DNA from: Sialis fuliginosa
Taxonomy: Eukaryota; Arthropoda; Insecta; Megaloptera; Sialidae
Length of the DNA stretch: 64,000 nt
Direction: 5' to 3'
NCBI GenBank assembly: GCA_961205875.1
Contig: OY540818.1
Location: 19,876,761 to 19,940,760 of the forward strand
Shown here: piece by piece, positions 44,499 to 57,175 of the stretch
How positions within the stretch are numbered: position 1 is the first letter of the stretch
Layout of the letters: every line of letters begins with the position of its first letter
Program-made: the position numbers and the translations under genes
The notes under the pieces: model-generated
Seen by the model: only the letters and a program-made list of their open reading frames with translations
Told to the model about the DNA's origin: nothing
Database searches by the model: none

Positions 44499-47085
44499 GT
44501 TCAATGGTTCAAGACATTCATATACCTTGTCTAGAAATTATAATACATACATTCATATTAAATATCTACTGTAATAACATAGAAAATGTAAAATGTTTAT
44601 AATGTGTGCATTACGATGCAGTAGGGGAAGTGTGGAAAATATAAAAGAAGTTATATAATCATGTATTCTGCCTCCCCCCTTCCTCCCCCTACTCCTACTA
44701 TGGGCGATTGATACGTATTTATTAAATTTTTGAAATTATTATTTTTTATAATGAATTTTAAAAAGGCGGGGGGGGGGAGAGTAATGTGTGAAAAATAGAA
44801 TAGGGATCATGGTATTACGCACTTTAATATTTTAAGTGCTCAAATTTAAAAGAAAATCAGATTTTTAGGGTGTTAGTACTGAAATTTTGAATTTTGCAAT
44901 TTTTTGTAAAGTGACAACGAATATCAAATAAAAAATATATAATACAGTGGCGTAGTTACTATAAGTTAGAATTGATCTCCAAATACATATTTTAATATAA
45001 ATAAATAATTCCAAACACAAAAAAAAATTATTTTTATAAAGGACGTACTATTTTAAATAAATATGTATCTACGCTACTGATTTAATTGTTTAGTTAAGTA
45101 GATTAAGATAAAAAGAGGGGAAGTTATCCAGTTATGTAGATATTTTATAAAATATTTAATTCTTTTGTTAATAATTTAATTTTAGAGTACTTTTTAATTG
45201 AATTAATTAAAAATATTTTTTTTTTTTGACACTCAAAATTAATATTTAAAATTTCTTTGAAATACTCAAAAATTTATTGTTACCAACAATATTTTCGTTG
45301 TTTAAAATAATACTCATTAATTTAAAAATATTCATTTTACTACAAAAGTTAAATTTGGATATTTTTCTGTTAAAAAATATTATTACTGCATTGTATTTTT
45401 TGCATATTTATTTTTAAATAAACAAAAATAACGTATTTAAAATTGAAATCCCACTTTATTTTAATTTAAAAATGTATAAATATTGTTTACTTAAATAATT
45501 TCAAGACTGGTTATAAAAAGGTTTTATAATTTATATTTTAAGTAAATAACCAGAATATACGAAGAAAAACCTTATTGTTAGTTTTTAATTATATTATTTA
45601 TAGACATATGTGATGTTTAGATAGAAAATATAAATAATTTTATACTAATTTAAATATTTTTTACACAATTTACAAAATGTTAAAATAAAATAAATATTTT
45701 AATATTTTGTAAATTTTATTTTAATAGATAATATTTTTTAAACTGTACATAGACAATAAAATAGTAATTATTATTAAATTAAAAACTGGTTTTCATATTA
45801 AAAACTTTAAATCAGGTGCGTACATAGGTGGTATTTTTTCCTTCTAAATGGGGTTAGGAAATAAAATAAAAATTATATATATATAAAAGGGGCACATAGA
45901 TTTTTAGATTCCTTGTTACGCTCCTGTATTAAATAAAATGAAGAAAATCAGTTTTTGATATTTTAAATTAATTTCTTAAAAAAAGTTAAAAATTTTATTA
46001 AGATTTAGATTTTTCGCTAAACTATAGAACATGGAGTGCTTGAAGTGTGTCTATATTTGGTAGATTCTACCTCATTCTGTATATCTTAATACTTGATTTT
46101 GGTTTTGCAATTTCGCGCCCCATGTTCTTCAGTTTTCTTAGTTTTTTTTTTTTTTTTAATAAGTAACGTATATCGAATCGACTTTATTTATTTCAACTTG
46201 TACATAATTCTTTCCATTCCAGGTGTTTTGTATGTTCGTTTATATGTTTTGTATAAAATATTTACGAGAAATATATTTATATTTTAAAAAAATGTCTTTA
46301 TTTCAAAATGTTTATTATTTTTCAGGCTTTGAATGAAATTTTATTGGGTTTATGAATTTAATTGGGTTAATAAAACCAAGGGTCAGCAATTTTAGACAGA
46401 GAATTAAATTTTCTACGAGGCAAAAATGATTTTATACCTTTCAAAAAGGCATCTAATTTAAAATTTTACTTTAAAAAATAGAAAATATTAAGTTTGACTG
46501 CCATTTTGAAATGTATGACCAAAAAAAATATATATAATTACTTGTAATGCATTTGACTGTCTTTCCAAAACATGAAAATGGGGTCAATCTGCCTTTTAAT
46601 TTGGATTTTTATAGATTTTAGATAATTTAGAAAAAAATCAAAATAAAATGGTAAGATAACACGATATTTTTCAAATCGGCCAATAATATTGATAGTTAAT
46701 GACAGTTTCTTATATTTGATCAAAGTTTTTTGACGTCAAAAACAAAATGGCGACTACCAAGTCATCACTGACAGTTACAGTTACATAATTATCAATATAT
46801 GAATATCAACAAAATCCAGTATTATATGATAATCTTCTTATTGATTATAAAAACCACAATACATGGTTGTAAATTCAAACCTCGATCGCGTCAATTGACG
46901 AACATCCACGCACTGATATTCAAAAGGCACCAAAAAAGAAGAAAATATCCCTAATAATATTAAGAAAATATTATCAAATATTTTATATAGTGTAATAAAA
47001 CAAAATCTTGTATTTATCAAAGAAATCTTTGACATATTTATTTGATAGTTTAATAGCCGCCTAAATCACGTTTGGTTAAAAATGG
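44499..47085. other. AT-rich intergenic region
   Basis: C and G homopolymer patches at 44673-44700 and 44767-44777, otherwise extremely AT-rich (especially 44900-45800). No gene or clear element; the short frames here are chance. Confidence 0.45.
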
Positions 47086-47531
47086 CGACAATGTCATAAC
47101 TCTTACTATGAGCATCTCTATTATTATTACATTATATACATTTTCAATTTAACTTTTATACGTGCTAATAAAAATAATACATAAATGAATTTTTTGTTAA
47201 AAATGGCGACGCTGTCATAACTTACTATGAGCATCTCTAACCGATACCAAGTAAAAAATCAACAATACGACATTCTTATGGGTTCTGCTAATAAAAATAA
47301 TAAATAAATAAATTTTTGGTTAAAAATGGCGACGCTGTCATAACTTACTATGAGCATCTCTAACCGATACCAAGTAAAAAATCAACAATACGACATTCTT
47401 ATGGGTTCTGCTAATAAAAATAATAAATAAATAAATTTTTGGTTAAAAATGGCGACGCTGTCATAACTTACTATGAGCATCTCTAACCGATACCAAGTAA
47501 AAAATCAACAATACGACATTCTTATGAGTTC
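47086..47531. repeat. 123-bp tandem repeat, about 3.5 units
   Basis: AAAATGGCGACGCTGTCATAA recurs at 47201, 47324 and 47447, with ATGAGCATCTCTAACCGATA; the first, partial unit is more diverged. A related single copy is near 13680. Confidence 0.92.
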
Positions 47532-47559
47532 TAAACGCTACCTCTAGCTACAACAGCTA

Positions 47560-47830
47560 GGAAATGGAGGTAGACCTAACCAAAGAAGACGCACACACAC
47601 ACACACAGAATATACAACAGTATAATACGGCCTAGTGACCCAGTTGTAAGCGACCTAGGCGACTGGAAGGGGCCATGCCCGTCTTCCCCCTCCCCCTGAA
47701 AACGAGAGACGACCACCACGAGGGTCCCGGTCGGTCATCAGGTGTACAAAATCGCGAGTACCTGCCAGAGACGGACACACGCGCGTACACGCGAGGTAGA
47801 AACGTCGGTTAAAATATAAAACAAACAAAA
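47560..47830 (+). promoter_or_regulatory. GC-richer island, possible promoter or 5' exon of the downstream gene
   Basis: About 270 bp that is much richer in G, C and CpG than its surroundings, with a short CA microsatellite (47592-47606), pyrimidine-rich CCCCCTCCCCC and several CGCG-type words. It is not recognisably part of any repeat here and lies 1.2-1.5 kb upstream of the signal-peptide exon. Possible non-coding-exon donors are TCAG/GTGTAC (near 47740) and GAG/GTAGAA (near 47800). No TATA box or initiator is convincing. Confidence 0.3.
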
Positions 47831-48232
47831 AAAAAAATTTTTTTTTTTTTGTAAAAAATTGGAATGTTGTTATTAATTTAGATAACGGAAAAAACCAGTT
47901 ATTTTTTAAATATATATATTTTTTTTAATCGTACAGTGTTTTGTGTTGTGTGCTTTTTTTTTAAATTTATTTATAAATGTTTTGATTTTCGATTCGTCGT
48001 TTTACAATAGTATGTATATTGTTTTTTATGTATGGGTGAGTGCGTGTGCGTGTGTGTGTGTTTGTCCAGTATATATAACTACCAATAACGGTATAGTTGA
48101 ATGATTATAGTATGCAGTAAAATTGAGACCAACTGTAAAGTGAAAAAATATGAATAAATAATTATTTATTAATAAACGTTTGCAAATGTCACGTTAGATA
48201 GATTCAAGTGAAATAACATGTTATTGCATTTT

Positions 48233-48512
48233 CTAGAGCAGCTATATTAGAATCAACAAGTAAAGAGTACTAATATAGGCACATTATAAATTATATGTCC
48301 ATTTACATTTATTTATTTAAATTTACTTACAATGTTTTATTGAATTTGATATTTATTTTTTATTTCAACTTCTGTTTGTAGAGCAGCTATATTAGAATCA
48401 ACAAGTATAGAGTATTAATATAGACACATTATAACCAAATTATAAATTATATGTCCATTTATATTTATTTATTTAAAAATTTACTTACAAAGTTTTATTG
48501 AATTTGATATAT
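48233..48512. repeat. Imperfect direct duplication
   Basis: TAGAGCAGCTATATTAGAAT begins two units (48233 and 48380), both running to TTTATTGAATTTGATAT. Confidence 0.88.
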
Positions 48513-48785
48513 TTTTTTTATAAATTAAAAATCATAATAATTCAACTATTTTTATTAAATGTAAGCAACATTACGTAAAATTAGGTCGTTATAATTAATA
48601 ATAAAAAAGTTGAGGGCACTAATTACATTTTTTTTACCAGGAAACAGGTGTCAAAATAAGATTTTCTTAAATATTTCTTTATTCACCAATTCTATGATAG
48701 AAATGGTCATTATTTCTATAAAAACAGCAACCCTCAAAATGTTTTTTTAATTGTATAACTGCATATTATAATCGTTCCTTTAAAA

Positions 48786-48890
48786 CAGTGGTTGTCAAAC
48801 AAAATTCAAATTTTGCCGAATATTTATAAAAAAAATTGAATTGTATCAGTAAGGATTCTTTCATTTAAAAAAAAAGTTTGGCAACAACTG
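48786..48890. repeat. Short hAT-like inverted-repeat element
   Basis: CAGTGGTTGTCAAAC and its near inverse GTTTGGCAACAACTG bound 105 bp; no matching target duplication. Confidence 0.5.
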
Positions 48891-49057
48891 ACCTAAATTA
48901 AAATTAAACAATTTCAGAACTCGCGAATCAACAAATAAAAAAAAAATAACGTTATATTAACACATAAACTAGAAGAAGAAAAAAATGTGTAACTGTGTCA
49001 AACTGTAGTTCTAATCATTAAAATAAATAGTGTTTAATAAAATACAAAGAATTCATC

Positions 49058-49196
49058 ATGAATACCACACACCTAGCTAAAGTATGGACCAAAACATCCA
49101 AAAGGACATTGTACTACATGTTATTAACATTTACCCTTCTTCTGGACTCATCTTGGGGATTTAGTGCTAGCTTAAGACCTTCAGACAGAGCTAGAG
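49058..49196 (+). CDS. First coding exon of a second secreted protein (partial gene)
   Basis: ATG at 49058 opens a 46-residue frame with a basic N-terminus (HLAKVWTKTSKR), a hydrophobic core (YYMLLTFTLLLDSSWGF) and then a polar tail SASLRPSDRAR. This is a textbook signal peptide. The frame meets a strong donor, AGAG/GTAAGA, at 49197 in phase 1, the same phase as the first intron of the upstream protease. In flies, CG8170 and other Stubble-like protease genes are close neighbours (from memory), so a tandem protease paralogue is a reasonable guess. No further exon was recognised in the window. Confidence 0.55.
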
Positions 49197-51900
49197 GTAA
49201 GAAATATTTAAGGGTCGTCATATTTTATGATTTTTTTTTTTCAATGTAAAACTTGTTTATTTATTTATACTAACGACCCATTTTTAATACGATTTTTGTC
49301 GTATATAAATATTATTTTGATAGAGATCGATTGCGTATTTAACCTTATCTAACAGTGTAAGAGAAAGAGGCATATATTGCATTTAAAAAAAATTATTTTT
49401 TTCCGAAATACTTAAATTTGTGATAAAACTTTTTTTAAGCAGGTTACTAGGATAACTGCGTGGTTATTGAAACCGGGCATTAGAGTCATTCAAAATCTAA
49501 CGGTTGTTCTAGTTTTTTTTTAAAAGATAAATAGAAAATACCTACAGTAATATTTTTTTTTTAAATGTTTAAAAAATAATTGTAGATAAAACTCTTAGAA
49601 AATTATACACTAATGATTTTTTAAAAGCAGCAGAGACTCGTTTACAAAAGATAATTAAAAAAATCGTCATCGTACGTAATACCCAGAATTAAAGCTTGCA
49701 CGTTTATGACAAAAATAAGCTCGTATGCATAAAATTTATTTAATCCTAATTGTAATTAAAAAGAATATATTCCTACTCCTATGTATATTGTAATAATCCT
49801 TTTAAAAATTAATAAATTAACTACCGAAAAGTTAGATTAATAAGACATTTATCTGTGTTGAATATATTATTAATTTAATTAATTACAACTGTCAAAAATA
49901 TACACTGTTGCCATATTTATGTAATTTTGACAGGGCAATAATATTTTTGTAATTATTTTCAAAAACGGAATTAAAAATTTTCACTTTTTTCTTCGAACGG
50001 ATTTTAATGAAATTTAGTTTATCTGTTGGATCTAGCAAATAGATGGTCCCATATAAAAATCATCAATTTTTTTTCGTTAATATATCAAGAATAACGCATG
50101 TTACGTGAAAATTTTATAGAATCTTTTTTATAGAGAATTAAATTTTCTATAAGAATGTTCATGACAGTTTCTGTAATAAAATATTCCCTTTCGAAGATAT
50201 ATCTCTTTTTATTTTTTTTTGCAATTCATACTAATTATGTAAATGCGAAAGTTAGTCTGACGCTCTAGTGTAAAAAAATACGTGCCTAACAATCCAACCA
50301 AGTACATAAATTCTAAAAAACAATTCACAAATATGTCACCCATCTGACAGAAACAATTATCCAAATAAAGTCAATTTCACAGAGCGTTGACAAAAAATTG
50401 TCATGCATTCATTGAAGTCGCTGCTCCAGATAATGCGCACACGACCTCAAAATTTCACTTGGCATTTCTTTTCGTTGAAAAACCAAAACTTCCGATCTAG
50501 CCATCGCATGGCCCGCATAACAAGTGACTATTGTGTTCCTTGTGCACGCACCCATCACAAACAAGGATGGGCGCATGATTTACCATTCTAAAGGATATCC
50601 CATCCTTATCTAACAAATACATATTTTCTTATATCCGAAATATCTGCTGTCTTTTTTTAATAAATCATTTTGTACATATTAAACAAGGATACACATACTT
50701 TTATGCATATAAAGAACATGTACTATCTTTTTCTAATAGATTTATTTATGATTTGAATAAAATTTGAATTTAAAGAACGTATTTGTTTTATAAATGTCAA
50801 GTTTGACAAGGACAGATATATAGATTAGCATGTGAAATCATACAAACTATCTTTGTTGGATGAGTGCCTTTATTAATTTTTCGATTGTATGCAAAAATTT
50901 TAATGGTTTGAGAATGACAGTGACATTTGTATACAAAAAATTTACATTATTGAATTTTGCTTCATGTTTTCATACTGTAAAAAAACATCTGTTATTAAAA
51001 TAATTAATATATTTATTAAAATAAATAAATCTTTGTAAGGGAATATTTTACAGCAAACGTTGTAGACCCATATAATAGGAAATTCAATGCTCTACAAAAA
51101 ATATTCTATAAAATTTTCACGTAACATGTGTCGTTCTTGAGATATCTTGAAAAAATAAATATTTTGGGATGTCACCCCTCCCCCTTACATACGATTTTGA
51201 TGATTTTGAAATGGAACCGTCCTCAAGCCAGACCCAACCATCCGATTAAGTTTCAATAATATCGGTTCAGTGGTTCATGAGTTATGCGTGTGACAAGGAT
51301 TCAGGGGACAGACAGACAGACACGGAACGAAAAGTGTTTGTCTTGACGTGAAACGGATAGATCAATTTAAAATTTTGAAATCGAAGAACATTTTTTTTTG
51401 TCTCAATCTGAAACGATCACAAAGCTTCTCGTATCTTCGATATTGCGAGGAAACAATTGCCAGCTGGTCTGATCTTTATAGACAATAGTTACCGATAGTT
51501 TATCAACAAATATTTTGTTATTTTCGATTATATTATTTATTAAAAATAAAAAAAACATTGTGAGGTTAATCGCCTTGTTTTCTGAATTGCCCCCAAATCA
51601 CTCAAACTACAATTTATGTATCATATCTAAAAAATAACGTAACGTATGAAAACTGTATTTTATAAATATAAATTTACTGATACCAATGATGTATTGCTTC
51701 ATTCTCTTACAAAAATTTACATTATTTATAACATAGAAAGCAAGAATCTAATGGGTAATTCATTTTTCGTATTTGATAATCTACTTACTTCCATTATAAC
51801 AATAGCACTTATTGTTATATGTAGAATTTTTTTTTATTCTCTACTTCTCTTCAGTTTTGTTATATCGAGGTTGCACTGTAATAAAAATAATTGATAGGTA
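49197..51900. other. Presumed intron 1 of the second gene
   Basis: AT-rich. It contains an inverted piece of repeat S and RTE-like wording (51000-51310), a block also present at 690 and 17480 (51400-51470), and a mildly GC-richer patch at 50400-50600 with a 62-codon frame but no recognisable domain. No second exon was identified. Confidence 0.4.
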
Positions 51901-52258
51901 CAGTCACCTGCATTAATGGTCTTGCAGTTTTTATTCATTTTCGTTTATCACAAACTTAGTAGGCTCCTCCCATTTGTGCAATTATAATATTTAAATCATT
52001 TCTCCATGTATCAAACAAAGACAGATATTTAGAAATTCATTTGCTAGATAAAGAACTACTCTTCGTTTATAATATTTGTGCAATTAAATTATTATGAAAA
52101 TTGTATACGTAAATTTTGTGGCAATAAATATTTGATATTCCGAATTTTAGTATTTAAATATATTAAACTTGATAGAAAAAGATTTTTGTCTTTACATTTG
52201 TAATCTGTTGTAAGCGATTCTAGCCTTTAGGGTGCCAGACGAGTTCTGCAGGCGACTG
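51901..52258 (-). mobile_element. MITE family B, copy B4
   Basis: CAGTCACCTGCA to TGCAGGCGACTG with TA on both sides, 358 bp. Confidence 0.88.
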
Positions 52259-52302
52259 TACATACATACATAATATACAGCAGGCAAATTCAGTTCCATG
52301 TA

Positions 52303-52685
52303 CAGTCACCTGCATTAATTGTCTTGCAGTTTGTATTCATTTTCGTTTATCACAAACTTAGTAGGCTCCTTCCATTTGTGCAATTATAATATTTAAATCA
52401 TTTCTCCATGTATCAAACAAAGACAGATATTTTGAAATTCATTTGCTAGATAAAGAACAACTCTTTGTTTATAATAGGTACTCATATATATTTGTGCAAT
52501 TAAATTATTATGTAATCTATTGAAAATTGTATAGGTAAATTTTGTGGCAATAAATATTTGATATTCCGAATTTTAGTAAATAAAATATATTAAACTTGAT
52601 AGAAAAAGATTTTTGTCTTTAAATTTGGAATCTGTTGTAAGCGATTCTAGCCTTTAGGGTGCCAGACGAGTTCTGCAGGCGACTG
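52303..52685 (-). mobile_element. MITE family B, copy B5
   Basis: CAGTCACCTGCA to TGCAGGCGACTG, 383 bp, TA flanks. The ~42-bp spacer after B4 (TACAGCAGGCAAATTCAG and so on) recurs after B5, so element and spacer were duplicated together. Confidence 0.9.
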
Positions 52686-52739
52686 TACATACATATATAT
52701 AATATACAGCAGGCAAATTCAGTTCCATGTAAATGTTTG

Positions 52740-53314
52740 CAAGCCACCGAATCGTAACAAAATCGTTATTTATTACGACTATCTGCACACATCATATACT
52801 AGGTTAAACAGGTGATGGGAGGCCTACTTGTGCGCCCCGGGGCTCGTCAACATTGGCAATTACAAAACACCATCATCATAATAATATTATATCTGTTACA
52901 TTTACTTGCATCGCGCTCTGATTAGTATTGTTACATAATGTACGTATCAAAATTATGTCAAAGAATAATTAAATGAACAAAAATGTAGGTTTTTGCCTTA
53001 GAGAAGCAAAGATAAAGGACAAATAACACATTACCTAGCGTTGTTACCATATCGCTCCACGAATCATTCAGATTTTAAAATAAATATCAATTTTTTTTAA
53101 TTATAAAATTAATTAATAATAAATGTTTTATATTGTCTTTAAAAGTATTTCAGTGATATATGTATATTATATATACAAAACAATTTCTTGGTCCAAGCAA
53201 TTTTTTTACCTGCTACCGATAACACTGGACAAAATGTTGGAACCCTTTCAAAATTCGAATTCTTTATATGATAATAAATATTTTCTGGTTAAATGTCTTT
53301 CAATTACTTTTAAG
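52740..53314. other. Spacer with a small GC-richer patch
   Basis: 52810-52860 (GGAGGCCTACTTGTGCGCC) follows a possible acceptor AAACAG, but the frame soon closes without a donor. Otherwise AT-rich. Confidence 0.35.
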
Positions 53315-54363
53315 CAGTGGCGAGGCGTGATATTTTTAAAAGGGAAGCATGTTTTGTCAATCCTCTCCCTCCTATTAACAGAAAACTAGTTATGAAACAG
53401 CTTAAGTTCAAGCTTTTACTTTTTTTAATAAATTCTTATATATTTAAATAGTAAATAAATGATTCTACGTCTTATTTTTTTGTATTTTAGTCGATATTTG
53501 TATGACAAGTTGAAGGAAATTTCACTAAAAAATTTCGAATTTTTGATTTCGTTAAAAGTATGTTTATTGTATAGAAAATGACGTGAAAAGTTGTTTGTTT
53601 CAAACCGCAGGTCTGTATCTCAAACCGTTCTCGAGATATAGCCTCTCAAAGTTTTAGTTTTTTCAAATTTTTGGAGAAAAAAGGCCATAACTTTTAAACG
53701 TGTGGTCGGAATTGATTTTAGTTAACGGATTTGGAATCAGCATGTCAAAATCTATATAATGACATGTATAATACTTTAAAATTCGACAAAAAAAAATTCG
53801 TCAAAAATCGACATTTTTTTAAGGTATACCCCTTTGAATTTTTTCGATTTTTCGCGAAAATTTTTTTTTCGAGTTTTAAGGTATTATACATGCCATCATA
53901 TAGATTTTGACACGCTGATTCCAAATCCGTCAACTAAAATCAATTCCGACCACACGTTCAAAAGTTATGGCCATTTTTCTTCAAAAATTTGAAAAAACTA
54001 AAACTTTGAGAGGCTATATCTCGAGAACGGTATGAGATACAGACCTGCGGTTTGAAACAAACAACTTTTCACGTCATTTTCTATACAATAAACATACTTT
54101 TAACGAAATCAAAAATTTTAAATTTTTTAGTGAAATTTCCTTCAACTCGTCATACAAATATCGACTAAAATACAAGAAAATAAGACGTAGAGGTATTACA
54201 TTACATGCTATTTTTGAGTTTTGGTTAAAATGTTTAAGTTGTGCATAGAGATGAATATTCTAATAATATTTTTAAATTATTTACTAACTGAAAACACAGA
54301 TTTGTATTAATTTACCCATAAAGAAAGGGAAGAAGCACTGCTTCTATGGACGCTTCGCCACTG
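53315..54363. mobile_element. Long-palindrome hAT-like element, copy E3
   Basis: CAGTGGCGAGGCGTG to GACGCTTCGCCACTG with duplication CTTTTAA(G/A). Same palindrome as E1 and E2. Confidence 0.88.
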
Positions 54364-54664
54364 CTTTTAAATATAAACCCATCCAAATAACGTAAAAAAT
54401 AGCAAGTACACAAATGAAAAACAGACAAACGTATAGCTAATACATACAAACTGCAATAACTTTTACTTTTGTAGAGTCCATGACCTAGGAACAAAGCTAC
54501 CGCTATACCTTATATGTAAATAAACCTAACACACAATAAATACCGCATCCGTGTACTCCCACGCGTCTTCGGTTTCTAGGCCGTTCAAGTGAATCACGTA
54601 CATGAGAGATATATCAACATGGTACTTACTGGAGTAATGGACTTGTTATTATACTATGTTATGT

Positions 54665-55231
54665 ATATGGGCAAATCCACAGAACGTGGCCGCATTAGCT
54701 TTAAATTAAAATACTCAAATGCTTCTTCAAAATGGAGCATTGAACGCACACTCTTCTATGTCGTCTCAAAATCTTCGTAACAAAGAGAACAATAATTGAT
54801 CTCAATTTCAGGAGTGTGCTTCGGATGTTCTAAAAGTTACAGCAAATAAACCAAATAAAAAACGCTGAAATTGCCGTTCGCTGGATAAAACAATCGCGCA
54901 TATGAAATGTAAGAGGTGTGCGCCTTTGAAACTCCGGGAAAAGGTTCATTGTACCAAAAAACAGTTTTGGTTTGAATCTGAGAAAATTACGGTGGTATGA
55001 ATTTATCTTTTTTTAAAAGTTCCATTCTGAAAACGTGAAAATAACCGATTTTTCAATGTAAATTGTGCTGCAGTTTTTTTATGAATCAAGCAATCGACTT
55101 GTAACTCCATGTTTACATCCACAATAAAGTATACTTTGAGTTCGTGTACTTATGGGTGGGTAATATAAATTCCCACACGCGCACTATTGCCGTTCCCCCA
55201 AAGCGGCCACGTTCTGTGGATTTGCCCATAT
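54665..55231. mobile_element. MITE family M with ~28-bp terminal inverted repeats
   Basis: TATGGGCAAATCCACAGAAC in one orientation at 54666 and inverted at 55204-55230, with TA (or ATGT) on both sides. A partial copy opens the window (1-117). No coding frame. Confidence 0.78.
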
Positions 55232-55286
55232 ATGTCAATCGATCAGAAATCAATAACTCACATTCACGTCTGACCAAAAACAATGA

Positions 55287-55592
55287 ACAACGAGCTTTGA
55301 TTGGTTGATTCATGGAATTTCTGGTGGAATGTACCAAAAATTAAAAGAATGTCATTTTTTAAGCGTGTAAAGAAGTGAGACAGAAGTAACCAGAAAGAGA
55401 TAGAAACTAGTGTTCTGGCAGAAACGCTCAACATGAAGTGAACATAAAAGTTATTTGGACTAGTTTCTATCTCTTTCTAGTTACTTCTTTCTCACTTCCT
55501 TACACGCTTAAAAAATAACATTCTTTTTATTTCTGGTACATTTCACCAGAAATTCCATGAATCAACCAATCAAAGCTCGTTGCTCCGTTTTA
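55287..55592. repeat. Palindromic repeat L
   Basis: Arms of about 120 bp: GAGCTTTGATTGGTTGATTC to AGAAAGAGATAGAAACTAG, and the inverse after a ~50-bp loop. Confidence 0.88.
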
Positions 55593-56173
55593 TAATAATT
55601 ATAATTTATTATTTTGATTTCCAACAAAATAAATACATTTCTTGCTAAACCGGAAATCAGATAAAAAAATATCTGCCTTGGGAGCCACGGGACTTTCTTA
55701 TACGTAATCAGTGAACAGTGTACGCAATTCTTAATTTATTAAAACACATTTCTTACAAACTAATAAAAGATAAAATAAAATGAATTTTTTTTAACGTTTG
55801 AACCGAAAACGAATATTTACTCTAGCCAATTTTTGAATTTTCAAATTGTTTTCGAAGTTACAGCGCTTACAGACAGACCGAAAATCAGACATACACACAG
55901 ACACCATGGCGAAAACAGTCAGAATGGATTCAGGGAAGGTAAAAATGGATAATTCCATCAAAATCCTGATATCGAAAAAATCGGCTTCACTATAACTTAC
56001 TTATACTACTGTATATTTCATATACATCGTATAAGAAAGTTAAAAATGCATAAAACCGAATCTTCTACCTGTTTGGTCCACGACTCCATATTCAGTATAT
56101 TAGGAGTGACCCCTTGTTCCCAGAAAATAATGATTGATACAAAAAATCAAATAAATGTTTAAATGAACACAAA

Positions 56174-56463
56174 CGGGGTGCCCACTGGATTTTGGAAATA
56201 AAATTCCCTGACCACAGATTCAAAATGCCCTGACTCGGGGGGCCCCGGAGCAAGAATGTGCAGAAATAATATTTGAAGACTTTTTTTTTTTTGGTCGTAA
56301 CTTGACAATTTTACACTTTTTACTTACTTTCAATTCAATGATCTTTTCTTTTTTTCCCTGACTTTCTAAAAAAAAAATGAATAAATTCAGAATTTTAAAC
56401 AAATTCCCTGACTTTCCCTGACCACTTTAAGCTTCCCTGACTTTCCAGAAAGTGGACACCCTG
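56174..56463. repeat. hAT-like element (family I)
   Basis: CGGGGTGCCCACTGG to AAAGTGGACACCCTG with internal TTCCCTGACTTTCC phrases, as at 2612-2757. No clear target duplication. Confidence 0.65.
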
Positions 56464-56585
56464 ACAAATAATGTAATCAACAATTTTGAGGTGTATTTCT
56501 GTTAACAAGGGGCTTCCCCCATCGGCCAACCGTGGGACGCGCCGTATACGCGGTTTCAGGCTTCCGCGCACGGCCCGGACGAGAC

Positions 56586-56640
56586 AACACAAAAACACAA
56601 ACACAAACACAAACACAAACACAAAAACATAAAACATAAA
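56586..56640. repeat. Hexanucleotide microsatellite
   Basis: (ACAAAC)n followed by ACATAAA variants. Confidence 0.85.
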
Positions 56641-56744
56641 AATGCATGCAAAAAATACAAAACAGCTGAAAATTCGGTTGTCTTTGTCCTGTAACTCAAT
56701 TTGAAACATGCAAAAACATAACATAATAATAAAATCAAACAGTT

Positions 56745-57175
56745 TTAAATATAAGGGCCCCTTAGAAATATATTGGTTAAAAAAAAAATGATAATCTGAA
56801 ACATAAAAAAATATGAATATAAAACATAAATAAAAAAATCTGAAATATTAGAGGCCCCTTAGAAATATATTGGTTAAAAAAAACGATAATCTGAAACATA
56901 AAAATATAAACATAAAAGATAAATAAAAAAATCTGAAATATTAGGGGCCCCTTTAGAAATATTTTGGTTAAAAAAAAACGATAATCTGAAACATTAAAAC
57001 ATAAACATAATAAAATCAAACAATCTGAAATATAAGGGCCCCTTAGAAATATATTGGTTAAAAAAAAAACGATAATCTGAAACATAAAACATAAATTAAA
57101 AAATCTGAAATATTAGAGGCCCCCTTAGAAATATTTTGGTTTAAGTAAAAATGGTAATCTGAAACATAAAAATCA
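56745..57175. repeat. Imperfect tandem array (GGGGCCCCTTAGAAATAT units)
   Basis: Units of roughly 80-100 bp: GGCCCCTTAGAAATATATTG, then GATAATCTGAAACATAAA, then ATAAAAAAATCTGAAATATTA. On the minus strand each unit carries two TTTCAG/AT strings that look like splice acceptors. Confidence 0.85.

Noticed and set aside
52810..52870. Second exon of the downstream gene after AAACAG
   Set aside because: The phase would fit (GDGRPTCAPRGSS) but the frame runs into AT-rich sequence without a plausible donor and shows no family motif.
56777..57085. 102-codon minus-strand frame
   Set aside because: Phe/Ile-rich translation of the GGGGCCCCTTAG tandem array; no coding character.
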